NCBI GenBank assembly: GCA_944548615.1
Contig: OX155951.1
Span: 40,839,964-40,903,963, forward strand
Length of the DNA: 64,000 nt
Reading direction: 5' to 3'
DNA from: Micropterix aruncella
Lineage: Eukaryota; Arthropoda; Insecta; Lepidoptera; Micropterigidae
Position 1 is the first letter of the stretch, and each line of letters opens with the position of its first letter. The notes under the pieces were generated by a model, which saw only the letters and a program-made list of their open reading frames with translations, was not told where the DNA came from and did not search any database. The translations under genes and the position numbers were made by a program. Positions 11,490 through 21,999 of the stretch are shown here, one piece after another.

Positions 11490-12185
11490 ACCCACTCTAT
11501 CGATGTCTACTCTTCTTCTTCTCGAAGTGCCTCTCCATTACTGAAGGTTGGCCGTTAGCACTGAATACTTTTGTAGGTCTTGCGCCATCCGGAAAAGCTG
11601 TTCCGTACTGGTGATCCCGGTCCACTCTCTGACATTGCATGACCACGACTTTTTCCTCCTTCCACGGCGTCGTTTACCCTTAATTTCGCCCATCAATATC
11701 AGTTGAAGCAGCTGATATCTGTCATGCCGCAGCACGTGCAACAGCACGTGCACGTTTCGTTTCAGTGCAACAATTTTCGGGTCGTACCAGCACGCTGAAG
11801 CACTTTTTCGTTGCTAACTTTATGGGTCCAGCTTATACGGAGTATTCGACGGTAGCTCCACGTCTCAAAAGATTCTAGCCGCCGTCTGGTGTCTTCTTTT
11901 ATGGTCCCCGCTTCGCTGCCGTACATAACCACTGACCAGATGTAGCAATGCAGGATCCGAGTTCTAAGTCTTAGATTCATTTTCCGGCAACACAAGACTT
12001 TTCTCATTTTATTGAATGATCCACGGGCGATTTCTATCCGGGTCTTAATTTCTTGATCGGAGTCCCATATTTCATTCACCCATGCAGCGAGATATTTGTA
12101 CTGCCGGACGCGCTCAAGAACTTTACCTGCCGCCGATATAGAAGGTTGTAAATCAGGATTCCTAGTATATTCCAGGATATCTCCT
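11490..12185 (-). pseudogene. RTE-clade LINE, reverse transcriptase C-terminal part
   Basis: Minus-strand reading from 12180 gives VLERVRQYKYLAAWV, then EIKTRIEIARGSFNKMRKVL, MNLRLRTRILHCYIWSVVMY, and WSYRRILRISWTHKVSNEKV. This is the thumb/C-terminal region of BovB/RTE-type LINEs. A frameshift near 11755 moves the end into another frame (GKRRRGRRKKSWSCNVREW, then EQLFRMAQDLQ). The 3' end carries the short GAAGAAGAAGA tail typical of the clade. 5'-truncated and broken, it no longer encodes a protein. It lies inside the family E copy. Confidence 0.85.
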
Positions 12186-12640
12186 CAATTATGCTCAAAA
12201 CAAATTAATAGTATTATATTACATAATTAGATTTACAATTGTATATGTGCATAGTAAGGAACCTAAACAGGCTACTTAATTTATTGGTCAATTTATTTGT
12301 ATATTTATTTATAGATTTAGTTATTTATATATCTAAATATTTTATTATGTATATATTTAATATTAGTTATTTATTTATATATTTACCTTTAAAAAATTAA
12401 TGATGAACGAGCGATCGGAATGAAGGAATGAAAAAATAATAAAAGTGAAGTTACTATGTCCTAAATACTATCACCCAGAACAGATATAGGTACAATCAAG
12501 TGGGGTGATAAAATCCACACAAATGTCATATTATCTGCTTCGCAAAAAAAAAGTTTTAAAAATATTATTATTTGTAGTTTTGGTTTTTTTAAGCCAATAT
12601 CTATTTTTTTTTATTGAATAACTTTATAAAATAAAAATCA
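12186..12640. other. AT-rich spacer
   Basis: Very AT-rich with TTTATTTATA-type runs; no recognised feature. Confidence 0.5.
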
Positions 12641-12870
12641 AAATCTCAGAAACTTCATGCAAGACCGACTAGGACCGAATTACGTACAAAAATCATCCTC
12701 TCATGCCGATATTTCAATGATTACGTACAATCATCCTCATTCCGACATTTCAAATATTGATGAGAAATATTCACCACTTTATTTTAAAATAGCAGCACTC
12801 TCAAACTTTAAAAACTATAAATTGGTTTACACTGGTCCTAGAATTCTACGGACTTTACCAATAACTCTTG
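12640..12870 (+). repeat. Family E repeat, middle segment
   Basis: CAGAAACTTCATGCAAGACC and the AATTACGTACAAAAATCATC block match 36255-36310 of the continuous copy (CAGAAACTACACGACCGG). The CATCCTC...CCGACATTTCAA part is present twice here (12690-12715 and 12728-12755). Confidence 0.55.
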
Positions 12871-12943
12871 CTTAATTACGTAAATGGTTTATGTTACAAC
12901 TACATTTTTATACATGTTAAATTCCCACATACACAGACACGCA

Positions 12944-13146
12944 CACTTAATAATATGTTTGCTTGTAAGAGATTGTCGTAAGATAATAAACCCGCGCACA
13001 TATACACACACACACACGCACACTTCATAATGGGGTTGGTTATAAGAGATTGTCGTAAGATAATAAACCCGCACACATACACACACATACACACACTTTC
13101 ATAATAGGGTTGGTCAAAAGAGATTATCCTAAGATAATAAACCCGC
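12944..13146 (+). repeat. Three tandem copies of a SINE-tail module, about 74 bp
   Basis: Three units share TAAGAGATTGTCGTAAGATA and ATAAACCCGC and are separated by CACACA runs; unit starts are near 12944, 13021 and 13094. A single related module (ACTTCATAGTAGGGTTGGTT) forms the 3' part of the tRNA-headed SINE at 25.2-25.4 kb. Here the tRNA head is absent. Confidence 0.65.
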
Positions 13147-13187
13147 CCATTGTGAATTTTCACAATAAAGAGTAATAACATAACTTG

Positions 13188-13299
13188 TCAACACGTTCAG
13201 CGGGTTTTGAATTTAAAATGTCATAACTTGACATTGAATACATAACTCGTATATTATTAATGCTAGAATGAAAACTAAAGTGTCTTAGAATCCTGAGAA

Positions 13300-13300
<1 letters not shown>
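13188..13300 (+). repeat. Family E repeat, tail segment
   Basis: AGCGGGTTTTGAATTTAAAATG followed by the TTGAATACATAACT block matches 36488-36540 of the continuous copy, in the same order after the first and middle segments. Confidence 0.55.
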
Positions 13301-14566
<1,266 letters not shown>

Positions 14567-14780
14567 ATAAACAAAGCGTATCCATTTGCAAACCAAAATA
14601 AAATGTCTTTATTAAAGACAAATTAAAGCAAAAACAATGAAAAAAATCACAATGAATCGTCTCTTAAATGCGGAATGACATACCGAAAATTCGATTTGAA
14701 ATTCGAATATATCCACTCTTTAAAAGGACGATATGCCATTGCTGGGCTCGCTATCAGCCAGCCATTAAATGAAAATAAAA

Positions 14781-14845
14781 ATAAAATACTTCATTTGCTC
14801 GTTGCCATGAAATAAGATATAAATCGTAATTTCTTGTCGAGAAGT
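14781..14845 (+). repeat. 65-bp direct repeat, left copy
   Basis: Begins ATAAAATACTTCATTTGCTC and ends GTCGAGAAGT. It is repeated at 15150-15214 with a single T/G difference, so the duplication is recent. About 300 bases lie between the copies, without coding signal. Confidence 0.9.
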
Positions 14846-15149
14846 TTCTACTTAAGGCTATATGATATTTACAAGAGTTTAAAAAATAAGATAAAATTGT
14901 ATAATATTGTTAATATTTGATTGGTTTTTTGTAAAATTTCTTTTTTTAAGAATTCGTTTAAAGGATGACACTTTGATGAAAAAATTAAAATATTAAAAGC
15001 CACTTACATAGCTGGAAGATTTACCCGGACTGGATTGGGAAATGCTTATTTTAAATGAGATGTATGCCTGGATGAGCACCACTTTTGACAGTGCAATGTA
15101 GGTTTAATGGGATCCCTTTATCGCTAGTGAACGATCGCCCTTCATCCAC

Positions 15150-15214
15150 ATAAAATACTTCATTTGCTCGTTGCCATGAAATAAGATATAAATCGTAATT
15201 TCTGGTCGAGAAGT
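15150..15214 (+). repeat. 65-bp direct repeat, right copy
   Basis: Second copy of the 14781-14845 sequence, preceded by a short GC-richer stretch (GAACGATCGCCCTTCATCC). Too long for an ordinary target-site duplication; a local duplication or a template switch is more likely. Confidence 0.9.
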
Positions 15215-16090
15215 ATATATTTTATATATTACTGGCACTGGCCTCAAGAGACAAATTGTCAGTCAGTCGACTAGCTATCAAGGTATAGATTCGTCTCTAA
15301 TTTAAAAATCCTCTTAACCGATCAGACATCGTAGACGCGGCGGCGCTGATCCTCTTAGCCCTTCCCTTCCCTTCCCCTGTCCACATCTTCTTAAAAATAT
15401 ATCCGAAGAGTGCCTTTCATATATTAACTACTAGATCTTCACTCGTAATTAATTATTGTTTCTTCAGTGGAAGTTTCCCCGTCGCTTCCTAGTGTTTTTA
15501 TACAACGTAGCGACAGGTGCTGCTATTTATATTTGAATGCGTTGCGTCCAAAAGGAGCAGCGTGCATATGGAATGCAACCAAGACAGTCAAGATACACTC
15601 CGAATAGCGAAAGATACAAAGTGACACTGTAACTGTCCTCTTCGCTTACGATATGAATAAATACACATACAAACATAGTAAGTAAATCATTCTGCATTTC
15701 AAGGGAACTATTCATAGAATATTAAGGAAGCTTTAATAATACAATTTAAGCCAAGATCGCATCATTGATTATACAGTGTAATATCAATGATGGCATGTGG
15801 AAAAATCACTGTCGATTTAGTAACTTGTTTTCCATTTTATAAAATCAAGATTTTGGGATACAAGTAACAGTAAACGACTCTGGTAACTATATATTCGGTT
15901 AAGCTGGTAGCATTGTGAAGCCCAAGCATATCATCTACTTAAATATATTTTAAAATGCCACTAATGAGAAATTAATTACGTCTGCCATCTTGGTTTTCTA
16001 TTTATCTTATTTTTATCGTTACATTAAAGGATAACTTCATGATCAATCGCAGTTATTACATAAATTGACTTGTAGATACTACGTCACATG
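15215..16090. other. Spacer without recognised feature
   Basis: AT-rich with a pyrimidine run (CCCTTCCCTTCCCTTCCCC) near 15360-15377. No coding signal. Confidence 0.45.
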
Positions 16091-16402
16091 TTATAATTCA
16101 TTTGACCCGCCAGAAAGTAATACAAATTTGCCGCGCGTTGTATTGCCACCTCGCGCATTGTTGCCATGGTGTCAGATATAGGTTATCACAAAACTTTTAC
16201 GAACGCACATCGTGTAGTCAGGAGCAAAGTACGTACGAGCTCGTCCGCCCGGCAGTCTTCTTTAATTATCAGACGAACTCTCCGTTTTACTTCTCCGAGC
16301 CTCCGGTTGAAACCGACATCGGTACGTACAACGCGCGCCGTGAACGGTGGTCATAAATTATATACAACGGAACAAATAGTCGTGGGTTCCGTTGTATATA
16401 AC
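16090..16402. promoter_or_regulatory. CpG-rich island with a perfect 16-bp hairpin
   Basis: 16100-16350 is CpG-rich between AT-rich flanks. At its right edge TTATATACAACGGAAC (16358-16373) and its exact reverse complement (16386-16401) form a 16-bp stem with a 12-base loop. No protein family is recognised. It could be host regulatory DNA or the end of an unrecognised element. Confidence 0.35.
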
Positions 16403-16521
16403 TTCCTCCAAAGACAAGAATTTCAAATTAATTACTTTTATATCAACTATCTACAAATTATCAAACAGGAAAACTGTTTTGTGTTTTGATATTACATGTG
16501 TATTACAAAAGTAAGTGACTT

Positions 16522-16634
16522 CTTCTTCTTCTCAGAGTGCCTCTCCATTACTAGAGGTTGGCCGTTAGCTTGAATACTTTTGGCGGTCTTGCGCCATCCA
16601 GAAAAGCTGTTCTGTACTGGTGATAGTGACTGAA
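16522..16634 (-). mobile_element. Very short RTE LINE 3' stub with TSD
   Basis: Matches the last part of the RTE copy at 11505-11620 (AGTGCCTCTCCATTACT, then GGTTGGCCGTTAGC, GCGCCATCC, AAAAGCTGTT) and encodes the same protein C-terminus on the minus strand. TAAGTGACTTC occurs at 16512-16522 and 16635-16645, giving an 11-bp target-site duplication around a 112-bp, extremely 5'-truncated insertion. Confidence 0.85.
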
Positions 16635-16877
16635 TAAGTGACTTCCACAATATAAATACGATGAATAGAAATAACCATTTGTTTCCTAAGTTTCGATTAA
16701 AAAGGTAGAATTCTCTTTTAAGCGACAGATTATACACTTTTAAAAAAAACTTTTATACAGCATTTAAAAAGCATTTAAGCCTGGTAATAAAAACCACACC
16801 ACAAAAAAGACGATTAGTTGACTGATAAAGATCTATACTGTTAAAAAAGTGTAAATGATTTTGATCAATGTCAATAT

Positions 16878-16976
16878 GACTTTTCATTACTAACACACAA
16901 TAATGAAAAGTCCTACAAGTACTTCCTAATTTTTCAATATTTTTAAGTCTTTAAAAATATCGAAAAATTAGGAAGT
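16878..16976. repeat. Two adjacent hairpins
   Basis: GACTTTTCATTA at 16878-16889 pairs perfectly with 16901-16912. Next to it, 16921-16946 (ACTTCCTAATTTTTCAATAT...) pairs with 16951-16976 over 26 bp with one mismatch and a four-base loop. A transcript would fold into two stems. The second is short for a microRNA precursor; a tiny MITE or cruciform site is as likely. Confidence 0.75.
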
Positions 16977-17239
16977 TTCCTACTTTGATATATTATGGTT
17001 TGATATCCTGAAGGTCTGGCGACGGACTGCATTTTAGAAAGGGTTGGTGAGAGCTAATTAGCCAAGTGTGTAGTTAAGTGAATAGCCAAGAAGAAGTACA
17101 TTAAAGGCTACAATGCACTGGCAGCCACGGCTGCGGTGCTACGACTACAGATCCAGAACGTTACTAGAGAATGTATGGAGGTGCACGCACTATACAGTCA
17201 GGCCTCGCTGGCTCCGGGAACCACAGCACACGCACGCGA

Positions 17240-17391
17240 TACAAGCGTCCAAAAATGGGAGCCATTGGCTCCGCGCAGCCTATAAGTGGCTGCCGACGTG
17301 TGAGCGCACACGCAGAACCAGCTCTGCAGCCAGTTGAATGAAGCACGTTGCGCGGAACAAACGTGTTGATTGCTTGTGCGATTGTTATACG
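17240..17391 (+). promoter_or_regulatory. Putative promoter of the MADF gene
   Basis: Contains ATTGG (reverse CCAAT) at 17264-17268, TATAAG at 17281, and a CAGCCAGTTG initiator-like site about 45 bases further. The ATG of the MADF fragment lies at 17392. Motifs are short and chance matches are possible. Confidence 0.35.
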
Positions 17392-17555
17392 ATGTCTTTT
17401 CACACTGAAAAGTTTATAAGGGAAGTGGAGGGTCGAAAAGAGTTATGGAATATATCATCCGAGGCATTAAGAAAATGAAATGGGAAGAAGTTACAGCTAT
17501 ATTTTGTACCAAGATCTCATACGAAAATGAAATTAGTCAGCAGCTCGTCAAATAA
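17392..17555 (+). pseudogene. MADF-domain protein, N-terminal fragment
   Basis: The first 28 codons begin MSFHTEKFIREVEGRKELW, the start of a MADF domain (Adf-1/Myb-SANT-like DNA-binding fold): acidic helix with FIREVE and the invariant Leu-Trp. A stop at 17476-17478 ends this frame, but another frame continues with KWEEVTAIF, the second helix of the domain, up to a stop at 17553-17555. A full MADF domain is about 85-90 residues, so the end is missing. In Harbinger elements such a protein is thought to help the transposase reach the DNA or the nucleus. Here it is frameshifted and truncated. Confidence 0.6.
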
Positions 17556-17721
17556 CTGCACCGTCATTCTTGCATAATCAATAAAAATATTTGGATGTTT
17601 TTGAAGATTATAAAAATATTTGAATGTCACTATATTAAGTGTGAAATAAGCCTTTTGAGTGACTCCCCGGAAGCAAGAGGAGAATCCAGTATTTTCTTTT
17701 TGCTTCACTTTTTTTTTTCAT
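17517..17721 (-). pseudogene. Harbinger transposase, N-terminal fragment
   Basis: An ATG at 17721 opens a frame reading KRKYWILLLLPGSHSKGLFH, equivalent to the conserved R-x-W-V-x-P...G-x-F/Y-H segment of HARBI1-type transposases. After a frameshift it continues FKYFYNLQKHPNIFIDYARM and TVQLFDELLTNF, the next conserved block (R-M-S/T-x-x-x-F-D-E-L-L). The catalytic DDE region is absent. The fragment stops where the MADF fragment begins, as expected of a deletion joining the two genes. Confidence 0.75.
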
Positions 17722-17859
17722 TTAGGAGGTAAATAATTGCTACGTCTTCAAACTCCATCTTTCCTAAATTAATCACCGATACTGAACGGCGAGTCTGGAC
17801 GCGTAAACGGGAAAAAGGTATTTTTCTCCGCAGCCGTGGCTCCGGAGCTGCAGCGTTAT

Positions 17860-19125
17860 AAGATTAAAACACTGCATATTCCTAATTGTCCTTAGGTGGT
17901 CTGCTGATGGGTAGCTACCCCAGACGCTGGCGCAGGTCCCGAAGATGTTTCCTAAAGTACACGGCACTCGCGAGAAAGACTATGAAAGTTTTTTCTGTCA
18001 CGAACAAAACCAGAAATCACGCTGTGTTACCAACACGCACGCAATACGAACTAAATATTCGACCGCATATATTGTCCTTGCGATAATACATAATGTATTT
18101 AGGTACGTACCTAATAATTGGAGGGGATGGAACATAGTGAAATTATTGGAAAGGACACTAGGCATGTCCCATTATAGAGTGTATATTTATAGCATTATTT
18201 TTAATACAGAAAGCATTTCGGTTGCCTTGCCGTTTTTCTGCTCTTTCTAAATGCCAAAGACATTATACGCAGTATCTAAATAAATGCGTGGCAACATTTA
18301 GAAACATCTAGAGAAAGAATGGTGGTTGTATAAATTCGTAATTTACTTAGAAAAAATGGTAGAAAAAAGTTGTCATCTGGTTTGCTTTGACGGTTCTTAC
18401 CAGTGGAGTTCGTAGTAACGTCGGAAAAGCATAAAATAAAATTTACTATTATAGCTTCTCCACGCTGTAATAGTATCGCTTCTTGTAATATAACGCTTCT
18501 TCCGTATTTAATAAAAATAACAATAATAAATCTTTATCCAAAAGAAAACCAAAGCTTCTTGCATACAGGCAATATTCTAGACCTAACTTGTATTGATCTA
18601 CGAACATTTTTTTGCCAATAGTTACTAACTTAACCCATATAATACAAAAGTTTGACAAATATGAAAACAAATATTTAACTCTTATGAAAGTTATAGGAGA
18701 AGAATGAGAAGCAAAAGGGTATTTATCTGGAAGTTTTCAAATGTTATGTGAGTCGTTTTTTAAAACATGGTAAGCTCGGCGCGGTTCTCACATTTTTCGG
18801 CAATGCATTCCACTAGTCGGGCTTCATACACGGTGAAAGAAATTGTTTTCATGAGTTTTGTTTTTTTTCACGTTGAATATTAAAAATACAACTTTTAGTA
18901 AATACGGTTAATAACAGTGATTGGCAGCCAAGTTTGGCAGTTGCGACTTCAACAAGATGCTCGTTTTTGTTTCAGTATATTTAGTTCTATAAAATGGGCC
19001 GTTAGCTTACAAAAAAAAACATATGAAATATCTTAATTGAGTAAAAGAAAGCTTCTCTTTAAAAAACCTCTTCCTATTGATTTAAAAATATCTATACTCC
19101 CACAAAGTGTTTATATTGAAATGAC
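17860..19125. other. Spacer without recognised feature
   Basis: 17880-18070 is moderately GC-rich and may belong to the Harbinger element or the host. 18100-19125 is AT-rich. Short open frames in both orientations match no family I know. Confidence 0.4.
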
Positions 19126-19129
19126 AATA

Positions 19130-19395
19130 AACACAGGATCAAAATCATGACGAATTCCCAGCGCAGGCGAGGCACAAATGACAATCGTTTAAAAACCCAT
19201 GAAAACAATTCATGCGCGTGGGGATTTGCATTTCAGTTTTCCGAATTCATATTTTTGCCCCCCCTGAAATGTTCATTTAGAGAGTCATGAATACGAAAAT
19301 TGAAAGCGCCCACGGCCGCACGCATATCGGAATTGTGTTACGCTCTGTTTCGTGGAATTAATTGGATTTTTCGCAATTAGCTATCTATGGCCCTA
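19130..19395. promoter_or_regulatory. Candidate conserved non-coding element
   Basis: A unique, GC-richer block with an alternation of GC-rich words and homeodomain-type sites (GGAATTAATTGG, CAATTAG, TTCATTTAG) and an ATTTGCAT octamer-like site. It has no repeat relatives in the window and no coding frame. Such a profile is typical of developmental enhancers, but this rests on composition only. Confidence 0.3.
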
Positions 19396-19499
19396 CCCAT
19401 AGGGATACAACATGAACTTGTGAAATATGAATTTTATTTATTTATTTATTTATTTTAAATAACTAAATAATAGTATTAATAATAACGAATATAACTCTT

Positions 19500-20080
19500 G
19501 TGAAAAGGAAAGAAGTATTTATTTATTTATTTATTTATTTCATTAGCAAATCAACTTAACAGTTTATACAAATCCGTTGATATGCAATATACACATTTAA
19601 ATATAAAAAATAATAGGATTCTTACGAGTACATACACAACATGTTTAAATAAGCATTAAATACAAATACAGGCATTATTAATTTTTAAATAACTTACAAA
19701 CTTACGGTACATAAAGAGTGAAAATAATTTATTTTATTCTGATATAAACAAGTAGCGCAATGCCCACACCTTGAAGAGATGCGGGCTCGCTGTAAAAATA
19801 TCAAAGTCTGACGCTGTCGAACATAGCGCATTTATGTGACGCAAAGCACGGATAAGCATGTGCAGACTCCATCGACTTAGGTTGGTGCGCGAGGACGGCT
19901 CTGCAAATAGATTATGAAAGCGAGCACGATTATAATTGTCCGGAACAAAGAGACAAACCTTCCCTAGCATGCTAGGATTATCAACTGTTCCCTGGATCAG
20001 CTTGAAAACGTAGGCCATGGCGAGGATTTCTCTACGCAACTTAAGAGAGTTATAGCCCACTATGCCTAGTAGAAAACTAG
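19500..20080 (-). pseudogene. LINE C-terminal region and 3' end
   Basis: Minus-strand 20060-19734 encodes LKLRREILAMAYVFKLIQG, VCLFVPDNYNRARFHNLF and SRTNLSRWSLHMLIRALRHI. This is the familiar LINE C-terminal tail ('R-R-E...Y-K-L-I-x-G...R-x-F') found downstream of the reverse transcriptase in CR1/Jockey-type elements. The 3' end finishes in a (TTTA)n tract at 19518-19540. The frame is open for 108 residues but 5'-truncated. A second TTTA tract lies at 19434-19455. Confidence 0.65.
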
Positions 20081-20209
20081 TAGGGTATAAGTACGGATAA
20101 TATCCGTACAGGTATAAAATCAGGTCACACTAAAACTATGCATGTAATTACCTAAAGAATTTTAAGTCCTAGATATAAGACAAATGGATGCCTAAAGAGT
20201 ACTGTAAAA

Positions 20210-20390
20210 ATTTAATTTTGAATTGGAATATACTTTATTTAAACATTAAAATTAAAATACAAAAAGGCGAGCTCATTGTCATATATCAATATCTTGCAAC
20301 TAACCTAATCATACAGTGCAGTGATACATGCGCGCGTTGTGGAAATAAATATTATTTCATAAATAAGCGTTACGTGCACATTATATAGAC
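20210..20390 (-). mobile_element. Family D LINE 3' end
   Basis: ATACAAAAAGGCGAGCTCAT, a CTTGCAACTAACCTAA block and ATGCGCGC...GTGGAAATAAA match 57573-57650 and, inverted, 53165-53280. In the 53 and 57 kb copies the 3' side ends in GCAAATAAAGA followed by (TTA)n, which marks this as the 3' end of a non-LTR element. Confidence 0.6.
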
Positions 20391-20421
20391 ATGCACATTA
20401 TATAGACGTGCACATTATATC

Positions 20422-21088
20422 GGGAGCTAATGGGCCCTTGCTGAGTTGGCCACGAAGACCCATTCTGTTTCAGGGTCGGTCACACTCACGGGTCAACACC
20501 CATCCGATGGCCTCCACGCATGGGGTGCGGAGCCTGGGTAGGACACTGGGTCAACCAGTCTCCCCTGGGAATCAATCATCTGGCGCTCCTGGACGGTCTG
20601 CGCACCGAGCGGCGCAAGCCAATCGATTGTGCTCTCCGACTAACAATCGGGGGAGTCTGGGAATTGTATTGTTTCCTATAGAGCGGGGGTAGTTGTCTAC
20701 CTTACGGCGACTGCTCTTGAAATGACCATTGGCCATCCGATCCCGGTTCAGAGTCGGGCAAAGGACGCCTTGGTCCGCGATAGATTCGGTACACTCCGTT
20801 TCACCGCTTCGTAAGGGAGAGGCCCGCGCAAGCGACCTCGAACTCGGAACCAATCGAGAGACCGGAGAAATCTGGTCACAATTGGTAGTTAGGGCGCGAG
20901 TGCCGCCCGCCAGGTAACATACCTGGCTACTCGCGGTAAGGCGTTGGACTCTAACGGGTTGTGGCGTAGCTAGACGTCGGATTGTTATGTCCCAAGTCTT
21001 CTACGCTCACTGCACGGTCGATAGAACGAACAATCGTTAAAACGTCCTGCGGTGACGGGTTCGCCCGTTGTGGTTGACAACTCAATAT
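20422..21088 (-). repeat. Family A dispersed repeat, copy 4 (near full length)
   Basis: The most complete simple copy: on the minus strand it runs from the GTTGACAAC... end at 21088 down to a GGGTCTTCGTGGCCAACTCA block at about 20440. Part of the 5' half has small differences but the order of all segments is preserved. It lies directly 3' of a minus-strand LINE tail. Confidence 0.75.
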
Positions 21089-21109
21089 TTCATAAACAAG
21101 CATACAATA

Positions 21110-21990
21110 CACAGTATTATAATTAAAACTAAGAATACCCGAGTAGAGAAAATCGGGGAGGAAGAAGAGAGAAGTGGAAGAACTGGCTACTTCTTAGTAA
21201 AGTAATATTTTTAGGAGTGAGTCTTGAATGATTCAAAAGCAGGCGAGTTTCGTATATTTGCTAGGAGATCGTTTCAGAGTTTTGCATAATGGACAAAAAA
21301 GAGTTCGACTAGAAATCAGTATTTTGAGTAAATGGCCAAAAGCTGACAGAAAGTACAAGAACGTGGAAACTTAAGTTTGAAAAGATCGTGGAAATGAGAT
21401 GTTTTTGATTGGGAAAGTAAACGATAGAGGAGGACAATTATATAAAAATTTCTTCGTCGACGTACTGGCAACCACTTTAAACGTGTCCTATATTCAGACA
21501 CGTGATCATACTTAGGTACGTAGACCGAAAATGAATCGTTTGCATACATTTTGCAAAGCTTCAAGTTTGTTGAGTTGTTCCTCTGATTAATCGAGATAAG
21601 CTACATCTGCATAATCAAGGAAAGGTAAGAAGGGAGTGCAAAAGATTTCTTCGTGTCCATAGGAAGAATTCGTTTGAGCATTTGCGTAGGGTGAAACTAG
21701 CAAATATCTATATAAATAGGATAGAAAACGAATTTACCGCGTGAAATTTGTAGCACCTGACGTTTCGGTGACGTTGCAGCCGCCGTTGTCCAGGTTAGAC
21801 TTCCCATCATGACGAATCCCGTCAAACAACCGCGATAGTCTTCGATTTTATATTACTAGCAAATATCGTCTACGTGTGGTTGCCAGGAGAAATGTTCATC
21901 GACATTTAGACCAAGATCTTTCGCTCTTTGCGACAAGTGTATGGTTTCGTGAACTAAAGATCGCCACCCACCGGTTATACCATACTTATT
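21110..21990 (-). pseudogene. LINE reverse transcriptase C-terminal region, split by a PLE
   Basis: Minus-strand reading: HETIHLSQRAKDLGLNVDEH and FSWQPHVDDIC (the L-G-V/L-x-x-D thumb motif), interruption by the Penelope-like insertion at 21709-21854, then FLDYADVAYLD, LNKLEALQNVCKRFIFGLR and YRTRLKWLPVRRRRNFYIIV. Near 21300-21200 the final block ALWNDL-like (AKL, NDLLANIRNSPAFESFKTHS) follows. These are standard CR1/L2-type LINE blocks. Several stops are present. Confidence 0.75.
21709..21854 (-). mobile_element. Penelope-like short element with 13-bp TSD
   Basis: Contains the hairpin module (ACGTTTCGGTGACGTTGCAG, then CCGCCGTTGTCCAGG) followed by the GAAGACTATCGCGGTTGTTT module, both on the minus strand. 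ACTAGCAAATATC occurs at 21696-21708 and 21855-21867, an exact 13-bp TSD. It sits in a LINE, and removing it restores the LINE protein blocks on either side. At 146 bp it cannot encode its own machinery. Confidence 0.85.
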
Positions 21991-21999
21991 CACGAAAGC

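Larger units (their letters stand above)
17121..17843. mobile_element. PIF/Harbinger element, internal deletion derivative
   Basis: Holds the start of a MADF protein gene on the plus strand and the start of a Harbinger transposase on the minus strand, converging near 17520-17555. PIF/Harbinger elements typically carry exactly these two genes (transposase plus a Myb/SANT or MADF-type DNA-binding partner). GCAGCCACGGCTGCGG at 17121-17136 matches the reverse complement of 17828-17843 in 15 of 16 bases and may be the terminal repeat. This repeat is partly self-complementary and no 3-bp TSD is clear, so the ends are tentative. Confidence 0.5.

Noticed and set aside
12944..13146. CRISPR-like array (three repeats with spacers)
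   Set aside because: Insect genome context; the units diverge, the spacers are CACACA microsatellite, and the unit matches a SINE tail.
16921..16976. Confident microRNA precursor
   Set aside because: The stem-loop is only 56 bases with a four-base loop and no mature-sequence evidence; left as a hairpin of unknown role.
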